A program made the translations under genes and the position numbers. Shown here piece by piece: positions 33,740 through 45,012 of a DNA stretch of 64,000 bases. The DNA lies in contig JAVHKY010000008.1 in NCBI GenBank assembly GCA_035079385.1, forward strand, positions 2,898,001 to 2,962,000, written 5' to 3'. Origin of the DNA: Aspidiotus rigidus. Its lineage: Eukaryota > Arthropoda > Insecta > Hemiptera > Diaspididae. A model generated the notes under the pieces. That model made no database searches and was not told where the DNA came from. It worked only from the letters and a program-made list of their open reading frames with translations. How positions within the stretch are numbered: position 1 is the first letter of the stretch; every line of letters begins with the position of its first letter.

Positions 33740-34930
33740 GGGTTCAATGGGTTTCAGGGGTTCAGTGGATAAATACGTACAATAATATAATTATTTCGAA
33801 TGTTTCGTAAATTGCAAAATATTACAATGAAAAATATACAGATTGGAATGTCTACAGTACAACGTATATAAATTGCTAAGTAAATCAAAATCTTCGGAGA
33901 TGGTTTGTCAACATTAACCCTTGTATAAACGCTAGTAGCTTTTGGGGCGTTGGTTTGTCCTCTTCTTAGTCTAATATACTGCATACGGGGTCGGGGCTCA
34001 GGAAAGACATAAAACAAGAGGGAAAGCTTCGATGTGTACGGAAGTGTAGGGATAGTATAAGCGATGTACCAAATTGCATAATGCATGAGGTTATAAATAT
34101 GCCCAAATTAACATATCCACGCCGCATGTGCGACTTCAACATCGAAAAAGCTACATTACATATTTTTACAGACGCATGAACGTACGGACGCAAATTTCGG
34201 GATTAGGGTGGCAGAGTCAGAGCAGAAATTTTTGTAAGTGTCAAGGTTATGGTTGTGCGGACATACGGACATTAGGGTGGGGGGTCAGGTCAGCGCGAAG
34301 ATATGAAACATGTCAGAACTAATCTTTTAATCGCACGCCTCAGAAAACAAAATTGCCCGCCTATCGATAACACGCCAAGGAAACAAAAATTGACACGCCT
34401 AAGAAATGTATTACACGGAAAACAAAAATTACATGCCTATGAAATATATTGCACGGCTAAAAAACAAATTAGTGTTAAACCAGAAACACTCGGAATGCAT
34501 TGAAACAAACAAATAAACGAAGTAAGTAGTGCATACATCCTCCAAAAAGTTGTGCACTCAAAACCAAAAACACTGGAAATCCTATAAAACAGATAGACAC
34601 GCAAAGTAAGTAGTGCACACACCCTCATATAAGTTGTGCACTCAAGATCCAAAACACTAGAAATCCTAAGAAACTGACAAATACACAAAGTAAGTAGTGC
34701 ATACATCTAAGTTGTGCACACAGAATCAAAACACTCAAAATCCATTGAAACCGATAAATACACCACATAAGTAGTGCACACATGAGAACATGCAGAACCA
34801 TGTGCAATCCACATTTAATTCATTCAACTATAATATATCGAGTAAGTAAACCTGATATAGGAAGAAATAGGAAAGAATACAATAGAATGCTTTGGTTACT
34901 AACAAGTCAGCATAAGTTTCCATACCACAA
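33740..34930. repeat. Dispersed repeat with internal AAGTAGTGCA minisatellite
   Basis: Begins GGGGTTCAGTGGA and ends GAATGCTTTGGTTACTAAC. Between 34500 and 34790 are four units of about 75 bp with AGTAAGTAGTGCACACA, AGTTGTGCAC and AAACACT. A shorter relative with the same two ends lies at 52885-53240. Class unknown. Confidence 0.65.
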
Positions 34931-34954
34931 CAAGGTAGTATTCCGACAAGGCAG

Positions 34955-35305
34955 GACCTAATTTTGAAAAATACGACTCATCCAAAATTTTTTCTGAACC
35001 AATATGAATTTCATTATACTAAATTGAATGAGAAAAAAAAACAATATTGTTCTCTTTTCTCAATTTTTCCTTACGAAAATCCGTCTCTTAGTGATTTTTT
35101 TACCTACGTTTAAAAATGTGACTTAAACAAAATTTTTTCCAAGTGAATATGAATCTGAAATCATGTTCTCTTTTCTCAATTTTTCCTTATGAAAATCCGT
35201 GTCTTTGAGTGACTTGAATGATTTCGTGACTTTCGGTGCCTTCCATGACCTAATTCTAAAAATTGCGACTTATCCAAAAATTTCTCTAAACCAATATGAG
35301 TCGGT
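34955..35305. repeat. 155-bp minisatellite, second array
   Basis: About two and a half units like those at 32160-33415. It abuts the cyclin T fragment at 35310. Confidence 0.7.
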
Positions 35306-35309
35306 TATG

Positions 35310-35560
35310 TAGGAAGGATCATAAAGAAAAGAAGCCTTCGGAAGAATACGAGCCCGTCGCAACGCCCGAAACAGTTCCAGAGCGTATTCCGGAGCGTATC
35401 AAAATCACCATTCCGAAAGAAAGACTGAACGATATACCTGTGAAGCAACTAAAGAGGAAAAGCGAGCGCCCGAAGCGCCGGTGAAATTGAAAATCAAATT
35501 GAACAACGAAGTCGTGACACTGGTAGCTGACGCGAAGACTAGTAGGGGATAAAGTGATAT
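35310..35560 (+). pseudogene. Cyclin T C-terminal fragment 1
   Basis: [20 protein letters not shown] and [19 protein letters not shown] correspond to the segment after the His-rich domain of copy 2, followed in a shifted frame by [13 protein letters not shown]. It lacks the cyclin folds and lies opposite to the two long copies. It starts exactly at the 155-bp minisatellite edge and ends near ACTAGTAGGGGATAAAG, where copy 2 has ACTAGTAAGGATAAAAC. Not functional. Confidence 0.85.
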
Positions 35561-35589
35561 CAGTTGTACCTACTAGGTACCTAAGAACG

Positions 35590-35835
35590 AACTTTTTAAG
35601 AAAAATTCAACTGTTCCATTTTCAAACAGATTTATTCAACTGCTGTATACAATCTCAAAAACTGTTTCAGTTTTAGTCACTTGAAGACTAAAGAAAAATG
35701 AAAAACGAAAAAAAAAAGTAAAACGAAAAGAGGTCGGGTCAGCGAGCACCACCGAGATTCGAACACACTTCTCCACGATTCGGAGTCCTCATTTAGTAGC
35801 ACGCGCCGTTTGCTCCAGGGGGCGCGGCTTCATTA
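35590..35835 (-). mobile_element. tRNA-derived SINE, copy 1
   Basis: The minus strand carries a B-box-like GTGTTCGAATCTCGG (35752-35766) and an upstream tRNA-like head. The 3' part shares the TCTTCAAGTGAC and TTTGAGATTGTATAC phrases with copies 2 and 3. Confidence 0.65.
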
Positions 35836-36233
35836 ATTATGTTTATAAGTTGCGTGTAGAACTTGATATTGCTTAATTACAACCGAATAACTGAAAATTC
35901 TGGTAATGTTGTTTGCTGTAAACACGAATGGGAACAGGCACTTTCATTTGACTCATTCCGCATACGAATCTGTTCGCTCTATCAAACAAACACTGGACAG
36001 ATCGATCCAGAACGTGAACGGAGTATATAAGATAGCCGCTGGCTCGGAGAGTGACGTAATTCCTACGAGTTGATCGCTTATTTTCCAATCCTATGCAGTA
36101 ATATTATACTATCGATTTGACGTATCATTCAAGAACATCCGTCATGTCTAACGGAATTGATACTCAATGAACTTTTCTTGTATATGAGATAGATAACTGA
36201 AATTGATTTCACCAGTTGAGTCATATCTGACCT

Positions 36234-36366
36234 CTGCCGTCCAAAGTTAAATTGACGTATATGCAGATAATGAATACGAGGAAAAGAGGTTATGGGTGTA
36301 CTTGATTTAGCCTCTTCTTCTCGTATTCATTATTTGCATATACGTCAATTTGACTTTGTACGGCAG
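36234..36366. mobile_element. Palindromic MITE (CTGCCGT ends)
   Basis: Arms CTGCCGTCCAAAGTTAAATT..., through ATGAATACGAG, and the mirror ending CGGCAG, around a short loop. Four bases separate it from the next palindrome. Confidence 0.8.
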
Positions 36367-36370
36367 ACCA

Positions 36371-36504
36371 GTGACCTGTCACAAAAAATCATACGCTAAC
36401 TCTCTAATACGATCAGCGGAAGAGCGTTGGCGTCCTCCAACACGACAACGCCCTTCCGCTGATCGGATTAGAGAGTTAACGTACGTTTTCTCGTGACAGG
36501 TCAC
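36371..36504. mobile_element. Palindromic MITE (GTGACCTGTCAC family), copy 2
   Basis: Ends GTGACCTGTCAC and GTGACAGGTCAC. Arms hold CTCTCTAATACGATCAGCGG. Same family as 23639-23758. Confidence 0.82.
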
Positions 36505-36574
36505 GATGACTGCTAGGGCATAACATTTACAGGTTCAGTCAACTGTTGAACACAAAAGTAGAAATAGTGATACC

Positions 36575-36835
36575 AGTTATGCTACCTAAGAACGAACTTT
36601 TTAAAAAAAATTCAACCGTTCCATTCTCAAACAGATTCATTCAATTGTATACAGTCTCAAAAACTGTAGCAGTTCTAATCACTCGAAGACTAAAAAAATT
36701 AAAAACCAAAAAAAATTTAAAGAAAAAAAAGATCATCGTGATGAGTTCCGCCGAGATTCGAACCCACTTTTCTGCGATCCAGAGACTTCAGTTAGAAGCA
36801 CACGCCGTATGCTTTCAATGACGTCAGGCTAGTAA
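36575..36835 (-). mobile_element. tRNA-derived SINE, copy 2
   Basis: B box GGGTTCGAATCTC on the minus strand (36753-36765) after a tRNA-like stretch GCGTGTGCTTCTAACTGAAG. The 3' part is T-rich and ends near 36590. It belongs to a repeated block of about 500 bp (36575-37085, 37105-37590, partly 35565-36040) in which the DNA upstream of the SINE is duplicated too. Confidence 0.75.
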
Positions 36836-37104
36836 AACTACTATCTTTATAATGTTCATGCGTGTAAAATATAAACGCTCATTAATTACGTTTATAAGTT
36901 CATGTGTGTAAAACTTAAATGCTTAATTATAGCCGTATGACTGAAAATTCTGGCAATGTTGTTTGCTATAAACCTGAACGGGACACGCTCTTTCATATTT
37001 TGATTCATTCCGCATGCAAATCTGTTCGCTCTATCGAACAAACACTGGACAGATCGATCCATTTACAAGATAGATAGAATAGGAGAAGACTACCTACTGA
37101 TATT

Positions 37105-37335
37105 TTAAAAAAATTCAACCGTTCCATTCTCAAACGGATTCATTCAATTGTATACAGTCTCAAAAACTGTAGCAGTTCTAATCACTTGAAGACTAAAAAA
37201 ATTAAAGACCAAAAAAAATTTAAAGAAAAAAAAGATCATTGTTATGAGTTCTGCCGAGATTCGAACCCTCATTTCTGCGACCTAGAGTCTTCAGTTAGAA
37301 GCACACGCCGTTTGCTTTCAATGACGTCAGACTAG
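37105..37335 (-). mobile_element. tRNA-derived SINE, copy 3
   Basis: B box at 37256-37268. Very similar to copy 2, with the flank 37335-37590 matching 36835-37080. Confidence 0.75.
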
Positions 37336-37634
37336 TAAAACTACTATCTTTATAATGTTCATGCGTGTAAAATATAAACGCTCATTAATTACGTTTATAA
37401 GTTCATGTGTGTAAAACTTAAATGCTTAATTATAGCCGAATGACCGAAAATTCTGGCAATGTTGTTTGCTATAAACATGAACGGGACACGCTCTTTCATT
37501 TGATTCATTCCGCATGCAAATCTGTTTGCTCTATCGAACAAACACTGGACAGATCGATCCATACAAGATAGATAGAATAGGACAAGACTACCTACTGATA
37601 AACGAACAGACTCGCAGATTAATTCTATACAACT

Positions 37635-38713
37635 AGACTGAGTCGCCATGCGCCTCAGTATCCGGGTCTCTTGGGTTTTTTTTGTAATTGACTGTTACGA
37701 GACGGAAATTGAGTTTTTAATTTTTTTCAAAAGATCTGTAGCTTCTTTTCATTCCAAGATGTAGAGCTCAAGAGATCTCAATTTTTTCTTCGTCAAGATC
37801 TGGAAACAAAGAGATCTGCATTTTTGTTCCACTCTGATCTGGAATCTCAGAGACTTATATTTGTACGTACGGTAGGTATAATACGATTAAGGAAGTATCG
37901 AGGAGAATAAACTTTCTTAGAGACAGTACAGAAATTTGAAAAATGCTACGCAAAAATAAAATCATAGGTGACACAGAATAAATACATGCAGTATTTTAAT
38001 CAAACGATGTACATTGTCATCAATATCGATGTTCGAAGATTATCTTGGTCACTCTTGACGAAGACTGTACGAGAAATGAAATCTGCCATGCAAAAATAAA
38101 ATCTCAAGAGACAGAGAATGTATCCTGAGTAACGTCACGACACATTTTTCCGGTGTTTTTGGGGCTCTTGCCTCCGGCAAAACAAAAGCCCCTATGCAAT
38201 TGCGAAAAAAAAAAAAAAAAAAAAAAAGAACTGGAAAAATGTGTTGTAACGTCACTGAAAATATATATTCTTTGTTTATTGAGATTTTATTTTTGCCTGG
38301 CGAATTTTATTTATCGTAAGATACTAGTCTTTGAACATCAATATTGATGATTAATTAATACTTCGCGTATTACATATTCTGTGTCACCTACGATTTTATT
38401 TTTGCGTAGCATTTTCAAATTTTTGTACAGTAATCGAAAAGTTTCATCTTCTCGATACTTCAATAATACTGGTAATATGTACACCTACTGTATGTAATGA
38501 GTCTCTCAGGACCCAGATCTGAAAAGAACAAAGATGCGGACCTCTTGGTTTCCAGATCTTGACACAGACAAAATTCTAGATCTTTTGAGCTTTACATCTT
38601 GGTTGGAAAAGAAGCCCAAGATCTTTTGAAAAAAATAAATCCGTCACTTAATAATCAATTAGAAAAAAAAAAAAAACGAGACCCGGATACTGAGGCGCAC
38701 AGCGACTCAGTCT
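37635..38713. mobile_element. Large foldback element, arms of about 480 bp
   Basis: Outer ends AGACTGAGTCGC and GCGACTCAGTCT, then GCGCCTCAGTATCCGGGTCTC-like sequence in both arms. Paired landmarks include GAGATCT/AGATCTC-type motifs and AATGCTACGCAAAAATAAAATC with its inverse GATTTTATTTTTGCGTAGCA. The centre near 38140-38230 has a GGAAAAATGTGT/ACACATTTTTCC pair and an A tract. No coding capacity. Confidence 0.85.
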
Positions 38714-38749
38714 TGTTTTCTTTTTCTTTTTTTGCAATTGCATGGACTT

Positions 38750-38990
38750 CTATCGTTAGACCTTCCACTTTGAGGTCTTGTCAAGGGTTAATTCACGTAG
38801 TCTTGCTGCTCTTTAGGGGTGGGAGGTTAGCAGGACGATACTGAAGCGTTCAGTGAGAGGGGAAATTAGAACTATTCTTATTTTCTTGGTGCCTCGGACC
38901 AAGCTCAATCCACGATACGAAAAATATTCTCTCGATTGTAACATGTAAAGTTTCATGATAAGTTTGGCGGAGGGAAAATTCACCTCAACG
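38750..38990. repeat. Dispersed repeat, uninterrupted copy
   Basis: Contains TTCACGTAGTCTTGCTGCTC, TACTGAAGCGTTCAGT and GGTGCCTCGGACCAAGCTCA. Its two halves recur at 46545-46680 and 47635-47755, separated there by about 950 bp. Confidence 0.7.
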
Positions 38991-39286
38991 GCGCCATATT
39001 ATTCTGATTCTGGTACCTACAGTAATCTTAGTAAATCTTATCAACTTGTGAAATAAATTACGAGGTAAGTATAATCATTGCAACATGATATAATGTCAAT
39101 CAAAATAACGTACATATTCACTCTCATGAGGAATACGTTTCGACAATATCAAGTTTCATCACTTGAGAAAGAAAAAAAGAAAAAAACTAAATACAATTAT
39201 GAAAAAATTAAAGAGAAAAATGGGTTCATTCCGTTCGCATTATTTACTAGATTTCTTCGACTAAAATATATGTACAATTCAACATC

Positions 39287-42200
39287 TTTACTTATTCCCT
39301 AACAACGTAGATAATAGAATAACCGAGTTCCTAGGATACGGGCGATTGTATGTTCAAATTAAGATATAAACAAGAGCAAATTTAAGTATAGAATATTTTT
39401 TACTTTTTCTGCTAACTTTTTTTTTTCCCTCTTTTCCATATAAGTTCTTATTTATCGTAAAATGATAGTACAAAATTATTACACGGTCTTCGTAATTTTT
39501 CTTAATAATAAAATTTATTAATCATAACGATGAGTTGATATATCCGTAATAAATTATTGAGAAAAAAGTTTCAAATTCGTCAATAAAGCTTCGTGCTTAT
39601 ATTCTTACACCCGTTAATAGATCGCGCCCCATCAACCATTAGAAAGACTAGCTAGTAAAAAGTTCTCGGATGATTCTGGAATTTGGGGGATCGCGGCTCG
39701 TCAAACATTATACTAGTTTTGCACGACTTAATTGTTCATGATATTTCGCGCAGCGTGCGCATCTAACTCTAAAATAACAATAATAATTAGTAACTTTTCG
39801 GGATAATATTAATATCACAATTCGGCTTTTTGTAAAATTAAGTTATCGAAGAACGTCGAAGTGCATCAACTCTGGCCGTGAGCGTTTCGTATCTTTTTCT
39901 CTTTGCTTGTTCGTTAGTTTTCAAAAACTAATGCCACGAATTCAACCATTTAGACGTAATTAGAAGGAAAATGCATAAGACGATACGAACTGGACTAGCT
40001 CCAAAAATAATTGAGACTTTGGAAACTAAAAGGCAACAATGATGCTCAAACCTGAAATGCTCGACTCGAGATGAACTTCGACGTGGTAAACAAGTTAAGA
40101 AAGAAAGATCATATATAAAAATAGAAAACTGGGTAGAACGAAAAAAAATTGACAACGAAGAATCAACGCGACATTGAATATATAACGTGTTCGCGCAAAG
40201 AAAGGGAAAATGACAAAGTTTGTATACTTACATTCGGATAGCATCTCAACAGTTAATTCTAAACTCATCGAATAAAAATATAAATAATACTCAAATATGC
40301 CGGACAAGGTATCAAATTGAACGAATTTTCACGTATTCGTTAACATAATATTGAATCTTCAAAGGTAAAAACTTCATTATAATTTTCAAATACGACAAGA
40401 AAAAAAAAAAAAACTGAAAACGAGTGAACAAAAAACAAAAAGTTTATATCGAGCTCCGCGAACTGTTCGGACTAAGAAAAGGCAGACGTTTTGTCATTAG
40501 TAACCATTTTTAAGTGAACTGGAACCGTTGGAAGCGTGTCTCTTCGACGACTCCTCGTGATCCGATTCGCGATGACGTTTACGTGATGACTTAGTTTTAT
40601 CCTTACTAGTCTTCACGTCAGCGACCGGTGTCACGACTTCGTTGTTCAATTTGATTTTTAATTTCACCGGCGCTTCGGGCGCACGCTCTTTCTCTTTCGG
40701 CTTCGCAGGTATATCTTTCAGTCTTTCTTTCGGAATGGTGATTTTGATACGCTCCGGAATACGCTCTTGAACAGGTTCGGGTGTTGCAACGGGCTCGTGT
40801 TCTTTGGAAGGCTTCTTCTCTTTATGATCCTTCCTATGTTTATCGTCTTTATGCTTCTTTTTCTCTTTGTGACGATGTTTCTCCTTATCGTGTTTCTTAT
40901 CCTTCTCTTTATGTTTTTTCTTCTTCTTGTGCGAATGAGACGATTCTTTATCACTGCTCCTATCCTCTTTAGACTCTTGTTGGGACGGTGCTTCAAATTC
41001 GGAAACCGACACCAAGGGTTTGTTAAATATATCCTCATAACCCGCAACATCGTCCACCTTCTTTACAATAGGTATGAGTTCTCGTTCACCACTACTGGAA
41101 CTCAAGTTACGACAACGCATCTTTTTATACTCAGGTGATAGTGATTCCGACTTCACTGACGTGTCCGCAATACGATCATCTAGCGGACTGAATTTCACAC
41201 TACTATCGTGACCAACTGGCGACGGACTGAAAATCGAATGATTCTTTGAGGTTTGTTTGGGAATCAGAGTTTCGACAGGTGGTTTCACGTCCGTGTTCAT
41301 AGGTTCACTTTTTACCGTGCTATTCAGTCTTTGTTTCTCCGATACTTCCTTCAGTACGGTAGAGATAATTTCATGATGCGAAAGGGAGCCCGGTCGATTA
41401 GGAGGAGGAGGAACTTGCTGTTCTTGCTTTATCGACGGGGGTAGAGCACTTTCTTTCCGAAGACTACTCTCAATTGGAACGTGACTCGGTTTATTCGCAT
41501 GATGATTATTATTCACAGCCGAAGAAGAAGGTGGCACGGACATTGGAATAGGTCTGTATTTAATATCCGCCGGAGGCTTCTTTACTTGTTCCGCGCGCTG
41601 ACCACCATCTTTAGTGAACACATTATGATTACCACTACTGCTGGCATGGCTAGAATTACTATTGCTCGGCCCTGTCGCAGCAGGATGCGGTTTAATTGCA
41701 CTAATTGGTAAGACGCCAGTAGGATTGGTCGTTCTATAAGAATGGTGCTGTGGCGGACCACCGCTATATGGAGGTGGCGGGTGGCCTGAACTCGCTCTAG
41801 CAGAAGAAGGAGGAATCACAGCGTTGTTCGCATTCGGTAACTTATTTGCTACATTATCGTGAGCATTAGAAGACGATGGATGCGTCCGCGAGCCGTTGAC
41901 AACAGATGATGGAGCTGCCATTATAGCTTTTGTCGACGAAGATGACGCAGATGACGAGGATGTTGACGCCTGAGGATGTTGCTGATTATGGTTAGAAAGA
42001 TGTTTACGATCCGCATCGAAGATGTAGCCGCCCATCGAACTTTGACCACCTTGACAATTTTGTATCTTCTTCTTCAGTCTAGATGGGCATTTATCAAATA
42101 TAACGAGAAACTCGTTGGTCAGCTGTTCAAGTAGCTCTTCCGTAACACTCGAATCAATGTAGGAATACCACGGCAAATTTTCTTTACTCTTTGGTATTTG

Positions 42201-43900
42201 CCAACGAGACCACTGACAGCTTAGATGTATGCAAAAGCATGCCACGACGGTAGGCTTGTACTGTAAACACATGGTAGTAAGGTGCAAACTATTCGACGCC
42301 ATGAAGTACGAAGTTTGCGAGAGATCTTTGGTAGCGTTAGCTATATGGCAGAATTTAACGATGAACGCGTGCGGATGTTCGATGGCAACGTCAAAACCCA
42401 GCGTCATCAACATGATATTTTCGTTTATGACGAGCTCATTAGCCTGCTCCTGGTACAATTCGGAACGACGATCGGCTGGTACTTGACCTTTTTGTAAGCA
42501 CATTTGCGCCACCTTGATGATGTGTTCGAGTTTACGCGGCTGTTCTTCAACTTTGGCGGCAAGGAATAGTGCTGCCGAAGCGATTGTGGTACGATGAAAA
42601 AGGGTAAACGAGTGATGACAATAGAATCGGTGCATGTACACGATCGCGGTGTTGATACAGAGTTGAGTCACTTGTAACCTTTGACCCATATCCTGGATGA
42701 AATTGGCAGCCTGCTGACGATGCGACAATTCCTTGTCCGCATCCATACCGGCTTTGCGACTTGGCGAGTCGTCCAGCTGCTCTTTGGTGAAATACCAACG
42801 CGAGTCGGGCGAAACCATCGTTAATACAAAACACGTCGTACCTATTGATAGTACAACAAAGTTCTTACCGTTTCAATCAATTACGCTGGTCGATCTACAA
42901 TGAAACAGACAACAAACGAGAATACAGATTAAATAATATGTTCTTCAAATACCTAATTCTAAAACGTTCCTTCAAATGGAGCGATGTAAACACGTTCAAA
43001 TGACGAGCTTTGCAGCTAGAGGTGGGCAGTCGGCTCCGGCTCCCACAGAGTGTCTACAGAGTAGAAAAATTCAAATCGGCGGCTTTCTGGGGCCACATTT
43101 TCTTTTTCCCGTGACGTCCCAAGACTTTTTCTAAACAGTAAAACGAAGGAAAACCTCCTACATCGGCGACATATGTGGAGTGACTGAAAATGGTCCATCG
43201 GACGCCGTCAAAGTTCAGGGCTGGGAGACTTGCGCCGCTGTCTAACTCATCTTCTGCAAAGATATTCAAGGCGGCTGTATCCCGAGTACGGATCGCGTTG
43301 TGGATGGCCAACCTTTGGTCCGAGAAGGTGGATTAAGAAGAAAAAAAAAAACCAACATAACTGCCATTTTACAATGTAACCAAAAGAATAAGAAAAAAAT
43401 TGCTTTTATAAATTTTTCTTATGAAAATCCATGACTTCCAATGACTTTCGTTATTTACTTTTAAAAATTGTGACTTTTTCTAAATCAATATGAGTCTCAA
43501 TTTACAATTTCAACGAGAAAAAAGAAAAAAACAATCTTGTTTTCTTTTCTCAATTTTTCCGTACGAAAATCCGTGTCTCTTGAGTGATTTTGTGACCTAC
43601 TTTTAAAAATTGTGACTTACCCAAATTTTTTCTAAAGCAATATGAGTTTTATTTTACAATTTCATTATATTAAATTCAATGAGAAATAAAAAAAAATATA
43701 TAATCTTTTCCTCTTTTTTCAATTTTTCCTTATGAAAATCAATTACTTTCAGTGACTTCCATGACTAATTTTAAAAATTGCAACTTGGCAGAAATTTTTT
43801 TCAAAAGCAATATAAGTCTGATTTTACAATTTCATTTTACTAAATTCAATGAGGAAAAAAAAAAAAAAAAAACTGATTTTTTTCTCTTTTTTCAATTTTT
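39287..43900. repeat. Segmental duplication, copy II (with cyclin T copy 2)
   Basis: Partner of 28044-32640. It lacks the palindromic MITE downstream and the pogo-type MITE upstream, so it is closer to the ancestral arrangement. Confidence 0.85.
40497..42818 (-). CDS. CycT: Cyclin T, P-TEFb cyclin subunit (773 aa)
   Basis: Regulatory subunit of CDK9 in P-TEFb, acting in the nucleus on paused RNA polymerase II. The ATG at 42818 gives [20 protein letters not shown]. Cyclin fold 1 (about 8-150) keeps [29 protein letters not shown] and [20 protein letters not shown], near-invariant in cyclin T. Fold 2 (about 155-265) has [30 protein letters not shown] and [12 protein letters not shown] Ser-rich low-complexity middle and a Lys/His-rich stretch (about 625-675, [17 protein letters not shown]) match the His-rich domain that aids CDK9 recruitment to the polymerase tail. 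The C-terminus ends SSLKNGY. There is no intron over 2.3 kb, unusual for the family. It is closer to the family consensus than the 29427-31598 copy and is likely the conserved one. Confidence 0.92.
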   Translation of the reverse strand: MVSPDSRWYFTKEQLDDSPSRKAGMDADKELSHRQQAANFIQDMGQRLQVTQLCINTAIVYMHRFYCHHSFTLFHRTTIASAALFLAAKVEEQPRKLEHIIKVAQMCLQKGQVPADRRSELYQEQANELVINENIMLMTLGFDVAIEHPHAFIVKFCHIANATKDLSQTSYFMASNSLHLTTMCLQYKPTVVACFCIHLSCQWSRWQIPKSKENLPWYSYIDSSVTEELLEQLTNEFLVIFDKCPSRLKKKIQNCQGGQSSMGGYIFDADRKHLSNHNQQHPQASTSSSSASSSSTKAIMAAPSSVVNGSRTHPSSSNAHDNVANKLPNANNAVIPPSSARASSGHPPPPYSGGPPQHHSYRTTNPTGVLPISAIKPHPAATGPSNSNSSHASSSGNHNVFTKDGGQRAEQVKKPPADIKYRPIPMSVPPSSSAVNNNHHANKPSHVPIESSLRKESALPPSIKQEQQVPPPPNRPGSLSHHEIISTVLKEVSEKQRLNSTVKSEPMNTDVKPPVETLIPKQTSKNHSIFSPSPVGHDSSVKFSPLDDRIADTSVKSESLSPEYKKMRCRNLSSSSGERELIPIVKKVDDVAGYEDIFNKPLVSVSEFEAPSQQESKEDRSSDKESSHSHKKKKKHKEKDKKHDKEKHRHKEKKKHKDDKHRKDHKEKKPSKEHEPVATPEPVQERIPERIKITIPKERLKDIPAKPKEKERAPEAPVKLKIKLNNEVVTPVADVKTSKDKTKSSRKRHRESDHEESSKRHASNGSSSLKNGY

Positions 43901-44260
43901 TTTAAATGAAAATCCGTGACTTTCATTGACTTCATGACTTCATTTTAAAAATGTTGCGACTTACCCAAAATTTTTTCTAAGCCAATTTGAGTCCGATTTT
44001 ACAATTTCATTATACTAACTTTAATGAGGAAAAAAAGAAAATTTTTTTCTCTTTTTTTATTTTTTCTTATGAAAATCCGTGAATTTATTGACCCAAGATT
44101 TTTTTTAGACCAATATGATTCTCTTTTTACAATTTAATATACCGAATTGGAGTAAAAAGAAATTAAAATTTCTTTTTAAATTTTTCCAAAATGAAAATCC
44201 ATGACGTTTTGTGACCCTCAGAGAATTCCGCGACCTACTTTTATGAATCATCACTTTCCA
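43380..44260. repeat. 155-bp minisatellite, third array, upstream of cyclin T copy 2
   Basis: Five to six degenerate units of the type seen at 32160. Same position relative to the gene as in copy I, so part of the duplicated segment. Confidence 0.75.
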
Positions 44261-44354
44261 TGACTTTCTGGGTTTACCGCACCTAGTAGACACTCTGTGG
44301 CCTCGGAAGTGGAGAGGCGGAGCGAAGCGCCTAAAGTTTTTAGCTTTCTATGGT

Positions 44355-44640
44355 TACTTATCTATGTTTATTTTATTTTATTTTATAGTGGTGCCACTAC
44401 AGTCCACGGACCAATTACAAGTGACACCACTTTTGTAATTACATAATTAATATGATAACAGTAACAGTAATAATGACAAATAATCATCATCTCAATAATA
44501 CAATAATAATGGTGATAACAATATTAAAAAATAAAAATAAATAAATAAATGAATAAATAAATAAAATAAAAATAAAATGAAATTATAATTGGTAATAATA
44601 ACAATGATGATTAATTGCCAACTGCTCCATTATCTCCCTC
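44355..44640 (-). mobile_element. LINE 3'-end fragment
   Basis: On the minus strand the sequence ends in an (AAAAT)n tail (44366-44386) after GTGGTGCCACTACAG-like sequence and ATT/AAT-rich DNA. It resembles the 3' end at 45852-46060. No coding part remains. Confidence 0.45.
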
Positions 44641-45012
44641 ATGATGTTATCGAAATTTGCACTACAATGACTTCGTTTGATTTCTTTTTTCCGTTTTTTA
44701 TTTTTTTGTCTACTTTTTTAATGAACCCGTTGCACAAAAGGCTGAAGAATTCTTAGCAGTACTGCTGTAGTGCTGTACATCGTACAGCATCACATTCAGA
44801 ACTGACAAGAGGTGACGAGTAACGAGTTATTCACCATGACATAAATCCAAACACAAAATAAAACCTTTTGGAGCGCTAGAATCAACAAAAGCGAAATTGA
44901 GAACATCTGGATTTTTGAGATTAAAAGAGCTAAACAGTTCTCAAAAAACCTGGGAACTGAGCTTCGGTGCCAGAGCTTGGTTTCGGAGCTGAATCTCGGA
45001 GCTGGCTCCCCT

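Noticed and set aside
36730..36835. Functional tRNA gene
   Set aside because: Only a B box and a poorly conserved head are visible, with no cloverleaf, and it is repeated with a SINE tail.
42850..42862. GGTAAGA splice-donor-like site before the cyclin T copy 2 start
   Set aside because: The only following AG gives an intron below 30 nt, and copy 1 has lost the GT. No 5' UTR intron can be supported.
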